The position numbers and the translations under genes were made by a program. 64,000 nt of DNA from JBBWZH01 sp035544115 (GTDB taxonomy: Bacteria; Actinomycetota; Actinomycetes; Mycobacteriales; CADCTP01), in the NCBI GenBank assembly GCA_963714145.1, contig OY970235.1, forward strand, positions 6,262,001 to 6,326,000, written 5' to 3'. The first letter of the stretch is position 1, and each line of letters begins with the position of its first letter. Below the pieces are notes generated by a model. The model was not told the DNA's origin. It did no database searches and saw only the letters and a program-made list of their open reading frames with translations. Below, piece after piece: positions 53,107 through 61,388 of this stretch.

Positions 53107-54444
53107 ATGGACCATCCCACCTCCCCGCCACCCGCGCCGCCCGCCACCGGCGCCGCGCCGGTCACCGGCGCTGTGCCGACCGCTGCCGCTGCTGAGCCGG
53201 CGGTTGCCGACCAGCGGTCGGTGAGCCGGCGGCGGGTGCTCACCGCCACCGGCGCGGTGGCCGCCGCCGGGTTGATCACCAGCCGGCCGGGCACCGCGCT
53301 GGCCGCGCCGGCTGCCGCGGCCGGGCACCCGTCCGGCTCGCCGCAGAGCGTCTGGCCGTTGTGGCCGAGGTCCTTCGTGACCACCCGGCACACCGACTTC
53401 ATCGTGGACCGGCAGCGCTGGCGGTTCGGCGGGACCAACAACTACTACCTGCACTACAAGAGCCACTACATGATCGACAGTGCCCTGAACGACGCGGCCG
53501 CGATGGGGTTGCGGGTGGTCCGCTGCTGGTCCTTTGTGGATGGTGACGGGGCCGGTGCGGGCGGGTTGACCATGCACCCGGAGCCGTTCGTCTACAACGA
53601 GGACGCGTTCGAGCTGTTCGACTACGCGGTCTTCAAGGCCGGCCAGTTGGGCCTGCGGCTGGTCGTCGCGCTGGAGAACAACTGGGGCGACTTCGGCGGC
53701 ATCCCGCAGTACGCGACCTGGTTCGGCGCCGAGCACGACGACTTCTTCCGCCGGCCGGACATGCGGGCCGCGTACCGGTCCTGGGTGCGGTTCGTGGTCG
53801 GCCGGACCAACCGCTACACCGGCGTCCGGCACGACCGCGAGCCGGTCATCATGACCTGGGAGCTGGCCAACGAGCCGCGCTGCCCGTCCGACAAGACCGG
53901 CGACACGCTGGTCCGCTGGGCCGACGAGATGAGCCGGTTCCTGAAGCGGCTGGCGCCCAGGCAGCTGGTGACCGTCGGGGACGAGGGCTTCTACGGCCGG
54001 ACGAACGACCCGGACTACCCGTACTCGAACTTCGAGGGCGTCGCCTGGCCGCGGCTGGTCGCGCTGCCCGCCGTCGACTACGGCACCGTCCACCTCTACC
54101 CGCAGGGCTGGGGGAACAAGACCCCGGAGTGGGCCACCCAGTGGATCGTCGACCACGTCCACGATGGACACGCCGCCGGCAAGCCGGTGGTGCTGGAGGA
54201 GTTCGGCTGGACGGTGCCCGGCGGCACCGAGGAGCAACTCGAAGCCGTGCGCAGCCCCATCTACACGATGTGGACGGACGCGGTGGAGAGCACCGGCGGC
54301 AACGGCAGCCAGTTCTGGATCCTCACCGCCCGCCAGGACGACGGCACCCTCTACCCCAACTTCGACGGCTACCGGGTCGTCTGGCCGTCCCCCACCGCCA
54401 ACGTCCTGTCCGCCCACGCCCGCCGCCTGGCCGCGAGCACCTGA
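53107..54444 (+). CDS. Secreted GH5 beta-mannanase-like enzyme (Tat signal)
   Basis: 445 residues from ATG 53107, with AAGGAG upstream. A twin-arginine signal (VSRRRVLTATGAVAAAGLI) follows an Ala/Pro-rich N-region. The catalytic domain starts with FIVDRQRWRFGGTNNYYLHYKSHYMIDSALNDAAAMGLRVVRCWSF, typical of GH5_7 mannan endo-1,4-beta-mannosidases. Acid/base Glu256 is in WELANEPRC and nucleophile Glu365 in VVLEEFGW. No binding module. Last gene of the importer operon; it would release manno-oligosaccharides for uptake. Mannan specificity is inferred. Confidence 0.88.
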   Translation: MDHPTSPPPAPPATGAAPVTGAVPTAAAAEPAVADQRSVSRRRVLTATGAVAAAGLITSRPGTALAAPAAAAGHPSGSPQSVWPLWPRSFVTTRHTDFIVDRQRWRFGGTNNYYLHYKSHYMIDSALNDAAAMGLRVVRCWSFVDGDGAGAGGLTMHPEPFVYNEDAFELFDYAVFKAGQLGLRLVVALENNWGDFGGIPQYATWFGAEHDDFFRRPDMRAAYRSWVRFVVGRTNRYTGVRHDREPVIMTWELANEPRCPSDKTGDTLVRWADEMSRFLKRLAPRQLVTVGDEGFYGRTNDPDYPYSNFEGVAWPRLVALPAVDYGTVHLYPQGWGNKTPEWATQWIVDHVHDGHAAGKPVVLEEFGWTVPGGTEEQLEAVRSPIYTMWTDAVESTGGNGSQFWILTARQDDGTLYPNFDGYRVVWPSPTANVLSAHARRLAAST

Positions 54445-54469
54445 CCCACCCCACCCCCGAACCGGCTGT

Positions 54470-54492
54470 CCCCCGGCCCCCTCCGCCGGGGG
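54470..54492 (+). terminator. Hairpin ending the mannoside operon
   Basis: CCCCCGGC (54470-54477) and GCCGGGGG (54485-54492) form an 8-bp GC stem with a 7-nt loop, 26 bases after the last stop codon. Confidence 0.55.
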
Positions 54493-54541
54493 GCAGCCCC
54501 TTCTGCCCGTTCGTTCGGCCCGCCGGCGTTATCATGACAGC

Positions 54542-54811
54542 GTGAGCGAGATCCCCCTGCCGGACGGCGAGCACCTCACCGAGGTGGCGCGCGCGGCCGC
54601 CGAGTCCGGCCAGGTCGTCTACCTCACCGACCAGGGCCGCCGGCTCGCCGCAATCGTCCCGGCCGGGCTGGCCGAGCTGCTGGAGCGCAGCAACGCGGCC
54701 GGTTCGGGCCGGCGCCGCCTCGGCGCCCGGGCGGCCGGCCACAGCGGCCAGCACGACATCTCCGAGCGCATCGAGGAGATCCTCCGCAGCGAGGTTGCAC
54801 CATCGCCCTGA
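54542..54811 (+). CDS. Phd/VapB-like antitoxin
   Basis: 89 residues from GTG 54542; no strong ribosome site. The N-terminal region (LTEVARAAAESGQVVYLTDQGRRLAAIVPAGLAELLERS) matches the Phd/YefM fold used for dimerisation and DNA binding. A basic, flexible C-terminus (GRRRLGARAAGHSGQHDISERIEEILRSE) would wrap the toxin. It lies directly upstream of, and overlaps, a PIN-domain gene, forming a VapBC-like module. Confidence 0.85.
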   Translation: MSEIPLPDGEHLTEVARAAAESGQVVYLTDQGRRLAAIVPAGLAELLERSNAAGSGRRRLGARAAGHSGQHDISERIEEILRSEVAPSP

Positions 54812-55209
54812 TCGTCGATGCCGGCCCGCTGTACGCGTACGTCGATGCCGACGACCGACACCATCTGGCCTGCCTCGACCTACTGGAGACCCACCCGGGG
54901 CCGCTGATCGTGCCCACCCTGGTGCTGACCGAGGTCGTCTACCTGCTCGGCAGCCGGCTGGGCAACGCCGCCGAACTCCAGTTCCTCGGCGACCTCGCAT
55001 CTGGCGCGTTTGATGTCGAACCGGTACATCCCACCGACTGGCTGCGCATCGCCGACCTGGTCAACCGGTACCGCGATCTGCCGCTCGGCACTGTTGACGC
55101 CTCGGTGATCGCCTGCGCCGAACGGCTCGGCGTCGATGACGTGGCCACTGTGGACCGTCGGCACTTCACCGTGGTGAAGGCGAACCGCGCGCTCACGTTG
55201 CTGCCCTGA
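54802..55209 (+). CDS. VapC-like PIN-domain toxin with no standard start codon
   Basis: About 135 residues. PIN motifs are complete: first Asp in LIVDAGPLYAYVD, Glu in TLVLTEVVYLLGS, Asp in GTVDASVIACAERL and Asp in VATVDRRHF, as in RNA-cleaving VapC enzymes. Yet the expected start, one or two codons before LIVDAG, is ATC (54802), placed seven bases after GAGG. CTG 54808 overlaps the antitoxin stop. The first in-frame GTG (54910) would remove the first catalytic Asp. Either a rare AUC/CUG start is used, or a start mutation has silenced the toxin. Confidence 0.75.
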   Translation: MALIVDAGPLYAYVDADDRHHLACLDLLETHPGPLIVPTLVLTEVVYLLGSRLGNAAELQFLGDLASGAFDVEPVHPTDWLRIADLVNRYRDLPLGTVDASVIACAERLGVDDVATVDRRHFTVVKANRALTLLP

Positions 55210-55219
55210 CTCTGCCTAC

Positions 55220-58200
55220 CTAGCTCAGCGGGAGGGTGCTGAGTTTGGTGTGGATGTCGGTGGCGTCGGGGTGGCCGAAGGCGGCGAGGATGGCGTGTGC
55301 CTGGCGCCAGGCGGCGCGGGCGGCGTCCGGGTCGGCGGCGGCGTGGTGGGTGTCGCCGAGGTGGTCGAGGACGCTGGCCTCGGTGTAGCTGTCGCCGGTG
55401 GGGCGGATCAGGTCGAGCGCGCGCTGGTAGCAGGCGGCGGCCGCGCGGTGGTTGCCCAGGCGCAGGTGGGCGTAGCCGAGGCTGTCGCAGGTGTCCGCCT
55501 CGCCGGTCCGGTTGCCGAGCTCGCGGTGCAGCACCAGCGCCTGCTCGCAGTCGACCAGCGCACGCCGGTGATCGCCGAGCTGGGCGTGGAACCAGCCGAC
55601 CGCGTTCAACGCGGTCGCCTGGCCGGCCCGGTTGCCGGTGCCGCGGAAGATCTCCAGGGCCTGCTCGGTCCGCCCCAGCGCCTCCCGCAGCTGGCCCTGC
55701 TGCTCGTGCACCCAGCTCAGGTTCAGGTGCATGTTGGCCTCGCCGGTGCGGTCAGCCAGCTCGGCGTACCGGTGCAGGGCCTGCCGGTAGTGCGCGTCCG
55801 CCTCGCCGTAGCGGCCCAGCCGGGCGTGCGCGCTGGCCAGGTGCCGGTGCGCGTCGGCCTCGCCGGGCCGGTCGGCCAGCCGGCGGGCGGCGGCCAGCGC
55901 CGCGGTCTGCACGCCGATCCACTCCTGCCAGTGCCCGTGCCGGTCCAGGATCGGGGCCAGCGCCCAGGCCAGCTGCCAGCTGTGCGGGTCGAAGCCGCTG
56001 CCGCCCGCCGCCTCGACGGCCGCGACCAGGGTCGGTCGCTCGGCGGTGAGCCAGGCCAGCGCGTGCTCGGCCCCGACCAGCCGCTCCGGCGTGACCCCGG
56101 GCTGCGCGGCGGCGACCGGCACCGGGTCGCGGTGCGGGTTGCACAGCAACGCGGCGGCGTGCGCGGTGTGCAGGTAGTGGTCCAGCAGCCGGTGCAGCGC
56201 GGCCCGCCGCTCGGCCGCCGGGTCCGCGTCCTGAGCCAGCTCGGTGGCGTACGCGCGGAGCAGGTCGTGGAAGGCGTACCGGCCCGGCGCGGGCTCGGCG
56301 ACCAGGTGCGCCCGGGCCAGCTCGGCCAGCAGCGGCCGGACCGCCGCCGGGCGGGTACCGGCGAGGCTGGCCGCGGCGGCCGCCCCGATGTCCGGGCCGG
56401 GGTGCAGGCCGAGCAGCCGGAACAGCCGGGCCGCCGGCCGGCTCAGCGTCTGGTACGACCAGGAGAACACCGCCCGCACGTCGGTGGTCGCGTCGCCGCC
56501 GGCCAGCGCGTCCAGGCCGCCACGGGTCTCGGCCAGTTCGGCGGCCAGCGTGGCCAACTCGAATCCGGGGCGGGCGGCGGCCCGGGCGGCGACGATGGCC
56601 AGTGCCAGCGGCAGCCGGGCGCACCGGTCGATGATCTCGGCGACCGCGTCCGGCTCGGCCGCCAGCCGGGCGCCGCCGAGCCGGCCGGCCAGCAGGTCGG
56701 CGGCGGCGCCGGCGGAGAGCAGGTCCAGCGGCAGCGGCTGCGCGCCGTCCCCGGCCACCAGTGCGGCGAGGCCGTCCCGGCTGGTGACCAGCGCCAGGCA
56801 GCCGGGTGCGCCGGGCAGCAGCGGCCGGACCTGCTCGGCGTCGCGCGCGTTGTCCAGCACCACCAGCAGCCGCCGGCCGGCCAGCAGGGTGCGGTACAGC
56901 GCGGACTGCGCGGCCAGCCCGACCGGCACCTGCTGCGGCGGCACGCCGAGCGCGTCCAGGAAGCCGCGGACCGCTTCGGCCGGATCCATCGGCACCGCGC
57001 CGGGGTCGAACCCGCGCAGGTTGACGTACAGCTGGCCGTCGGGGAACCGGCCGGCCACCCGGTGCGCCCAGTGCACGGCCAGGGCGGTCTTGCCGACCCC
57101 GGCGGTACCGGTGATCGCCACGATCACCACCGGGGCGGCCGGGCCGGCCCGCGCGGCCCAGCCGTCCAGCCGGCGCAGCTGCTCGTCCCGGCCCACGATG
57201 GCCACCTCGGCCGGCAGCTGCGCCGGTGCCGGCAGCGCCGGGAGCACCGGCGCACCGGCCGGGGTGGTCGGCCGCGCCGCACCGCCCGGCCCACCCGCAC
57301 CGCCCGGGCCACCCGCACCGCCCGGGCCAACCGCACCGCCCGGGCCAACCGCACCGCCCGGGCCAACCGCACCGCCCGGGCCACCCGGGCCACCCAGGTC
57401 GCCAGGGCCGCCCGGCTCGCCAGGGCCGCCCGGGTCGCCCGGGTCGCGGCGCAGGATCGCGCCGTGCAGGCGGGCCGCGGCCGGGCCCGGGTCGATGCCC
57501 AGCTCCTCGGCCAGCCGGTCCCGCAGCCGGCGGTACGCGGCCAGCGCCTCGGACTGCCGGCCGCACCGGTACAGCACGATCATCAGCAGCTCGGTCAGCC
57601 GTTCCCGGAACGGATGCTCGGCGACCAGCGCGGTCAGCTCGGCGGCCAGGTCGGCGTGCCGGCCCAGCGCCAGCTCCAGCGCCAGGCACTCCTCCCAGAC
57701 CGCCAGCCGGCGCTCGTTCCAGCCGGCCGCGGCCGCCTCGACCGGCCCACCGTGGACGCCGGCCAGCGCGTCCCCGCGCCAGAGCGCCAGCGCCGCGCGG
57801 AAGGTGCCGGCCGCCGCGGCCGGGTCCGCGGCCCGGTGCGCCCGCGCCGCCCGGACCAGCGCGTCGAACCGGGCCGCGTCCAGCCAGCCCGCGCCGGCCG
57901 CACCAACTGCACCGTCCACATCGGACCCACCCGGCGCGCCGTCCACACCGGACCCGCCCGCCGACCCATCCACAGTGGACGTCTCGGCCGGCCCGGCGTC
58001 GACGGACAGCCGGTAGCCGCCGCGTTCGGTGACCAGCAGCCCGTCCGCGGCCCCGGCGGCGACCAGCGTCCGGCGCAGCTGGGTGGCCAGGTTCTGCACC
58101 TGGTGGTGCGCCGTGGGTGGCGGCTCGTCGACCCAGATCGCGGCGACCAGCCGGTCGATCGGTACCACCCGGCCGGCGTCCAGCAGCAGCGCAGCCAGCA

Positions 58201-58285
58201 GCCGTTCCTGCCGCGCACCCTGCAACTTCAGCCGGGTCGGGCCGGCCCAGACCTGCAACGGCCCGAGCATCCGGAACTCGATCAT
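55220..58285 (-). CDS. AfsR/SARP-family regulator with NB-ARC and TPR domains
   Basis: 1021 residues. ATG 58285 starts the conserved MIEFRMLGPLQVW, the first strand of the OmpR-like DNA-binding domain (1-90). A BTAD helical domain follows (95-250). A Gly/Pro repeat linker lies at ~285-340. The NB-ARC ATPase has P-loop GTAGVGKTALAVHWAH at ~395 and LLVVLDNARD. The C-terminal ~250 residues are TPRs (ANMHLNLSWVHEQQGQLREALGRTEQALEIFRGTGN and similar). Such proteins activate secondary-metabolite or developmental genes. No biosynthetic cluster is adjacent, so the target is unknown. The VapC-like gene ends 10 bases from its stop. Confidence 0.93.
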   Translation of the reverse strand: MIEFRMLGPLQVWAGPTRLKLQGARQERLLAALLLDAGRVVPIDRLVAAIWVDEPPPTAHHQVQNLATQLRRTLVAAGAADGLLVTERGGYRLSVDAGPAETSTVDGSAGGSGVDGAPGGSDVDGAVGAAGAGWLDAARFDALVRAARAHRAADPAAAAGTFRAALALWRGDALAGVHGGPVEAAAAGWNERRLAVWEECLALELALGRHADLAAELTALVAEHPFRERLTELLMIVLYRCGRQSEALAAYRRLRDRLAEELGIDPGPAAARLHGAILRRDPGDPGGPGEPGGPGDLGGPGGPGGAVGPGGAVGPGGAVGPGGAGGPGGAGGPGGAARPTTPAGAPVLPALPAPAQLPAEVAIVGRDEQLRRLDGWAARAGPAAPVVIVAITGTAGVGKTALAVHWAHRVAGRFPDGQLYVNLRGFDPGAVPMDPAEAVRGFLDALGVPPQQVPVGLAAQSALYRTLLAGRRLLVVLDNARDAEQVRPLLPGAPGCLALVTSRDGLAALVAGDGAQPLPLDLLSAGAAADLLAGRLGGARLAAEPDAVAEIIDRCARLPLALAIVAARAAARPGFELATLAAELAETRGGLDALAGGDATTDVRAVFSWSYQTLSRPAARLFRLLGLHPGPDIGAAAAASLAGTRPAAVRPLLAELARAHLVAEPAPGRYAFHDLLRAYATELAQDADPAAERRAALHRLLDHYLHTAHAAALLCNPHRDPVPVAAAQPGVTPERLVGAEHALAWLTAERPTLVAAVEAAGGSGFDPHSWQLAWALAPILDRHGHWQEWIGVQTAALAAARRLADRPGEADAHRHLASAHARLGRYGEADAHYRQALHRYAELADRTGEANMHLNLSWVHEQQGQLREALGRTEQALEIFRGTGNRAGQATALNAVGWFHAQLGDHRRALVDCEQALVLHRELGNRTGEADTCDSLGYAHLRLGNHRAAAACYQRALDLIRPTGDSYTEASVLDHLGDTHHAAADPDAARAAWRQAHAILAAFGHPDATDIHTKLSTLPLS
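57285..57435. repeat. Tandem 18-bp and 9-bp repeats coding a Gly/Pro linker
   Basis: Units such as CCGCCCGGGCCAACCGCA repeat in frame and code GlyProGly-GlyAla blocks of the AfsR-family protein. It is a domain linker, probably variable in length between strains. Confidence 0.8.
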
Positions 58286-58402
58286 CGCGGCCGTCCCGGA
58301 AGGCTCAGACCGGGTGGGGACGGAACGATGACGAGTTGGGGACGGGCCGGCCGAGACTGGCCGGGCCAGATCCCGCCGGCCTCCAATCGGACGGAGCCCT
58401 CC

Positions 58403-59059
58403 ATGATCCGTGCCCTTCGCTGGGTGACCCCCGCACTGGCCGCATCGCTGCTGGCGACGCTCGCCTGGGTCACCCCCGCCTACGCCGCCACCTACTCGGC
58501 ACCGCTGCGCACCGCGGTCTCCTCGCTCACCGTCGCCACCGAGGTGCGCACCGGCTACGACCGCGATCTGTTCCCGCTCTGGATCGACGCCGACCACGAT
58601 GGCTGCAACACCCGCTACGAGGTGCTCATCGCGGAGGCCACGACCACGCCGAGTGTGGGCTCGGGCTGCACGCTGACCGGCGGCCGCTGGTACAGCTACT
58701 ACAACAACACCTCCTACACACTGCCGTCCGATCTGGACATCGACCACATGGTGCCGCTGGCCGAGGCGTGGGACTCCGGCGCCCGTAGCTGGACCACGAC
58801 CAAGCGCCAGTCATACGCCAACGACCTGACCGACAGTCGAACTCTGGTCGCCGTCAAGGATTCGGTCAACCAGAGCAAAGGCGACCGGGACCCGGCCGAG
58901 TGGATGCCGACCTACAGCGGTGCCACCTGCCGGTACGTCCAGGAGTGGGTGGCGGTGAAGAAGCGCTGGGCGCTGACCGTCGACTCGGCCGAGAAGTCCG
59001 CGCTGACCTCGCTCGCGGCCGGCTGCGGCAACGTGACGATCACGGTGACGCTGGCCTGA
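58403..59059 (+). CDS. Secreted HNH-type nuclease (DUF1524-like)
   Basis: 218 residues from ATG 58403, with GGAG upstream. Signal peptide MIRALRWVTPALAASLLATLAWVTPAYAA. The core reads YDRDLFPLWIDADHDGCNTRYEVLI, LDIDHMVPLAEAWDSGA, then NDLTDSRTLVAVKDSVNQSKGDRDPAEWMP. The D-H-x-V-P-L-A-E-A-W motif with a downstream N-x-S-K-G-D is typical of secreted actinomycete HNH proteins of the DUF1524/GmrSD group. Probably degrades extracellular DNA. It is divergent from the AfsR-family gene and followed by a strong hairpin. Confidence 0.87.
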   Translation: MIRALRWVTPALAASLLATLAWVTPAYAATYSAPLRTAVSSLTVATEVRTGYDRDLFPLWIDADHDGCNTRYEVLIAEATTTPSVGSGCTLTGGRWYSYYNNTSYTLPSDLDIDHMVPLAEAWDSGARSWTTTKRQSYANDLTDSRTLVAVKDSVNQSKGDRDPAEWMPTYSGATCRYVQEWVAVKKRWALTVDSAEKSALTSLAAGCGNVTITVTLA

Positions 59060-59079
59060 CCAGCGTCCGGTCCGGACGC

Positions 59080-59111
59080 CCCCGGCCAGCCTGGGACCAG
59101 GCTGGCCGGGG
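59080..59111 (+). terminator. Terminator after the HNH nuclease gene
   Basis: CCCCGGCCAGCCTG (59080-59093) and CAGGCTGGCCGGGG (59098-59111), a 14-bp perfect stem with loop GGAC. Confidence 0.75.
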
Positions 59112-59172
59112 TGCGCGCGACGGTGCGGCCCGCGCTGCCGAGCACCGTCCTCCCACGCGGGCGGGTGGGCAC

Positions 59173-59205
59173 ACCGGCCGGTCCGGCGACAACGGACCGG
59201 CCGGT
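59173..59205 (-). terminator. Terminator of the PL11 gene
   Basis: ACCGGCCGGTCCG (59173-59185) and CGGACCGGCCGGT (59193-59205), a 13-bp perfect stem with a 7-nt loop, 12 bases downstream of the minus-strand gene's stop. Confidence 0.7.
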
Positions 59206-59216
59206 CCGCCGTCCTG

Positions 59217-61065
59217 TCAGCCGGTGACGAAGATGTTCGGTACCGGCGGTGCCGCCATGCCGTCCCCGATGAAGAAGCTCGGGTGCGGTGGCTGGTTGTA
59301 GGCGGTGTTCTGCCAGCCGATGGCTTCCCGGTACTGCACGTCGTGCATCAGCGTGTAGATCCGCCGGGTGGTCGGCGTCGGGGTCGCGTAGATACGCAGG
59401 GCCCGGTTGTCGGTGGTCGGCCAGATCACCTCTTCGCGCCAGTCACCGAACAGGTCACCGGACAGCGTCGGGGTGGCCTTGGTGCTGTTGTTGGAGTGCA
59501 CCCCGCTGCCGGTCAGCAGCCGGGTGTCGGCGCTGGTGCCGTACTTGTCGATGTGCGTGCCGTCCAGCAGTTCGCGCACCGGGTCGGCGTCCCACCAGGC
59601 CAGGAAGTTGATCGACGACGGCTTGCGCCCGACGTTCTGCCCGCGGGTGTTCAGCAGCCCGTCGGCGTGCGCCGACCAGGATTCGGCGCCGGCGCTGCCG
59701 GCCCAGACGTCGGCGGCCACGCCGCGACCGTTGTCCCCGTTCGGCGCGGTGCTCCACAGCACCTGGCCGGTGCGCGCGTCGGCCAGCCAGGACGCCGGCT
59801 TGCTGCCGCTCTCGTCCACCTTGAACTCCTCCAGCCCGGCCCGGCTCGGGTCCAGGTCGCCCACGTGCATCGCGTCGCCGTGGCCGTTCTGGGTGTTCCA
59901 CAGTGGACTGCCGTTGTCGTCGATCGCCATCGCGCCGAAGATGATCTCGTCCCGGCCGTCCAGGTCAACGTCCGCAATGGACAGTTGGTGGTTGCCCTGG
60001 CCGGTGTACTGGGAGCCGGACGCGTTGCTGTCGAAGGTCCAGCGCCGGGTCAGGGTGCCGTTGCGGAAGTCCCAGGCCACGATCACGGTGCGGGTGTAGT
60101 AGCCGCGGGTCATGATCAGGCTGGGCCGCGCGCCGTCCAGGTAGGCGGTGCCGGCGAGGAACCGGTCCACCCGGTTGCCGTACGAGTCGCCCCAGGACGA
60201 GACCGTGCCGCGGGCCGGCAGGTAGTTCACTGTGGACAGTGCCGCGCCGGTGAGCCCGTTGAACATGGTCAGGAACTCCGGGCCGGAAAGCACGTAACCG
60301 TCGGAGTTTCGGAAGTCGGCGGCCGCGTTGCCGATCACCCGGCCGGTGCCGTCCACGGTGCCGTCGGCGGTCTTCATCGCCACCTCGGCCCGGCCGTCGC
60401 CGTCGTAGTCGTACACCTGGAACTGGGTGTAGTGGGCGCCGGCCCGGATGTTGCGGCCGAGGTTGATCCGCCACAGCCGGGTGCCGTTCAGCCGGTACGC
60501 GTCCACGAACACGTCGCTGGTCACGCCGGCCAGCGAGTTGTCCTTGGAATTGGACGGGTCCCACTTGAGCACGATCTCGTACTGGCCGTCGCCGTCCAGG
60601 TCACCGACGCTGGCGTCGTTGGCCGAGTAGGTGCTGCTCGGTGGCGATATCGACACGTCCAGGAAGCCGTTGGCGAAGTTCAGCGACCCCGGCGAGGCGG
60701 CCTGCTCGACGCCGTTCAGCACCGCACGGACGGTGTAGCTGGCGCCGGCCGGCCCGCCGGAGTCGAGGAAGTTCGTGGACGTCGTGATCGGCGTCGCGGT
60801 GAGCCTGGTGCCGGCGCGGTAGACGTTGAAGCTGACGCCGGCCGGGTCGGTGCCCAGCAGCCGCCAGCTCGACCAGGTTGTTGCTGCCGGACCGGACGCT
60901 GATCACGCCCCGGTCGAGACGTTCCATCTGTTTGGCCGGGCCGGCCGCGGCCGCTTGGTCGAGGTGCCGCGCCGCGGTCGCGACCGCGCCGGCCGCCACC
61001 ATCAGCAGCGCAAGGACTCCGGTGAGCGCCGCCCGCTGGGACCGGGCGGCATGGTCGGCTGGCAC
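59217..61065 (-). pseudogene. PL11 rhamnogalacturonan lyase gene with one frameshift
   Basis: The product would be ~615 residues. GTG 61065 has GGAGG upstream and begins a signal/anchor segment (ALTGVLALLMVAAGAVATA). Translation runs MERLDRGVISVRSGSNNLV and then changes frame near 60870. One base removed from GTCGAGC gives VSWRLLGTDPAGVSFNVYRAG, the expected PL11 continuation. Downstream the eight-bladed propeller is intact (VGDLDGDGQYEIVLKWDPSNSKDNS, YDYDGDGRAEVAMKTADGTVDG, GDSYGNRVDRFLAGTAYLDG, LFGDWREEVIWPT). The enzyme would cleave the pectic rhamnogalacturonan I backbone. Sequencing error and true mutation are both possible. Confidence 0.85.
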
Positions 61066-61201
61066 GTCACTGTCCTCCGATCAGCATGACAGGACGCGGC
61101 TCGCCGCCGGGAGCGCGCCAACCTCAGATCGGCACCACACATCCCGCACCGCACTCCCGGACGGCGAGTACCAGTCACGCCCGTGTCACGGAAGCTCCCC
61201 G

Positions 61202-61231
61202 ATAATGCGGGCACCGCGGAGAACCTGTCAA
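61202..61231 (-). promoter_or_regulatory. Likely promoter of the PL11 gene
   Basis: On the minus strand TTGACA (61231-61226), an 18-base spacer and CATTAT (61207-61202), both close to consensus. It lies in the 323-base divergent gap between the PL11 and NAD kinase genes, giving a ~130-base leader. I see nothing else definite in that gap. Confidence 0.6.
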
Positions 61232-61388
61232 ACATCCCATTCGGTCTGATCATGTCGATTGCCCGTTCGACGATCGGCCGGCGCTCGCGGCGGAGCGGCC
61301 GGCCGCGCACAGCGGCGGGCCGAACCCCGGCCGGTTACCCTGCCGGCGACGGCGGTCCCCGCGCGCCACCACCCGGAGGGTGTCGGAC

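Noticed and set aside
57285..57435. CRISPR-like or satellite repeat
   Set aside because: The repeats stay in frame and code a Gly/Pro linker within the regulator.
55250..59059. Very long open frame on the + strand opposite the AfsR-family gene
   Set aside because: High GC leaves antisense frames open. The translation is Arg/Gly/Val-rich without domains; only its last 218 codons, in the same frame, are real (the HNH nuclease).
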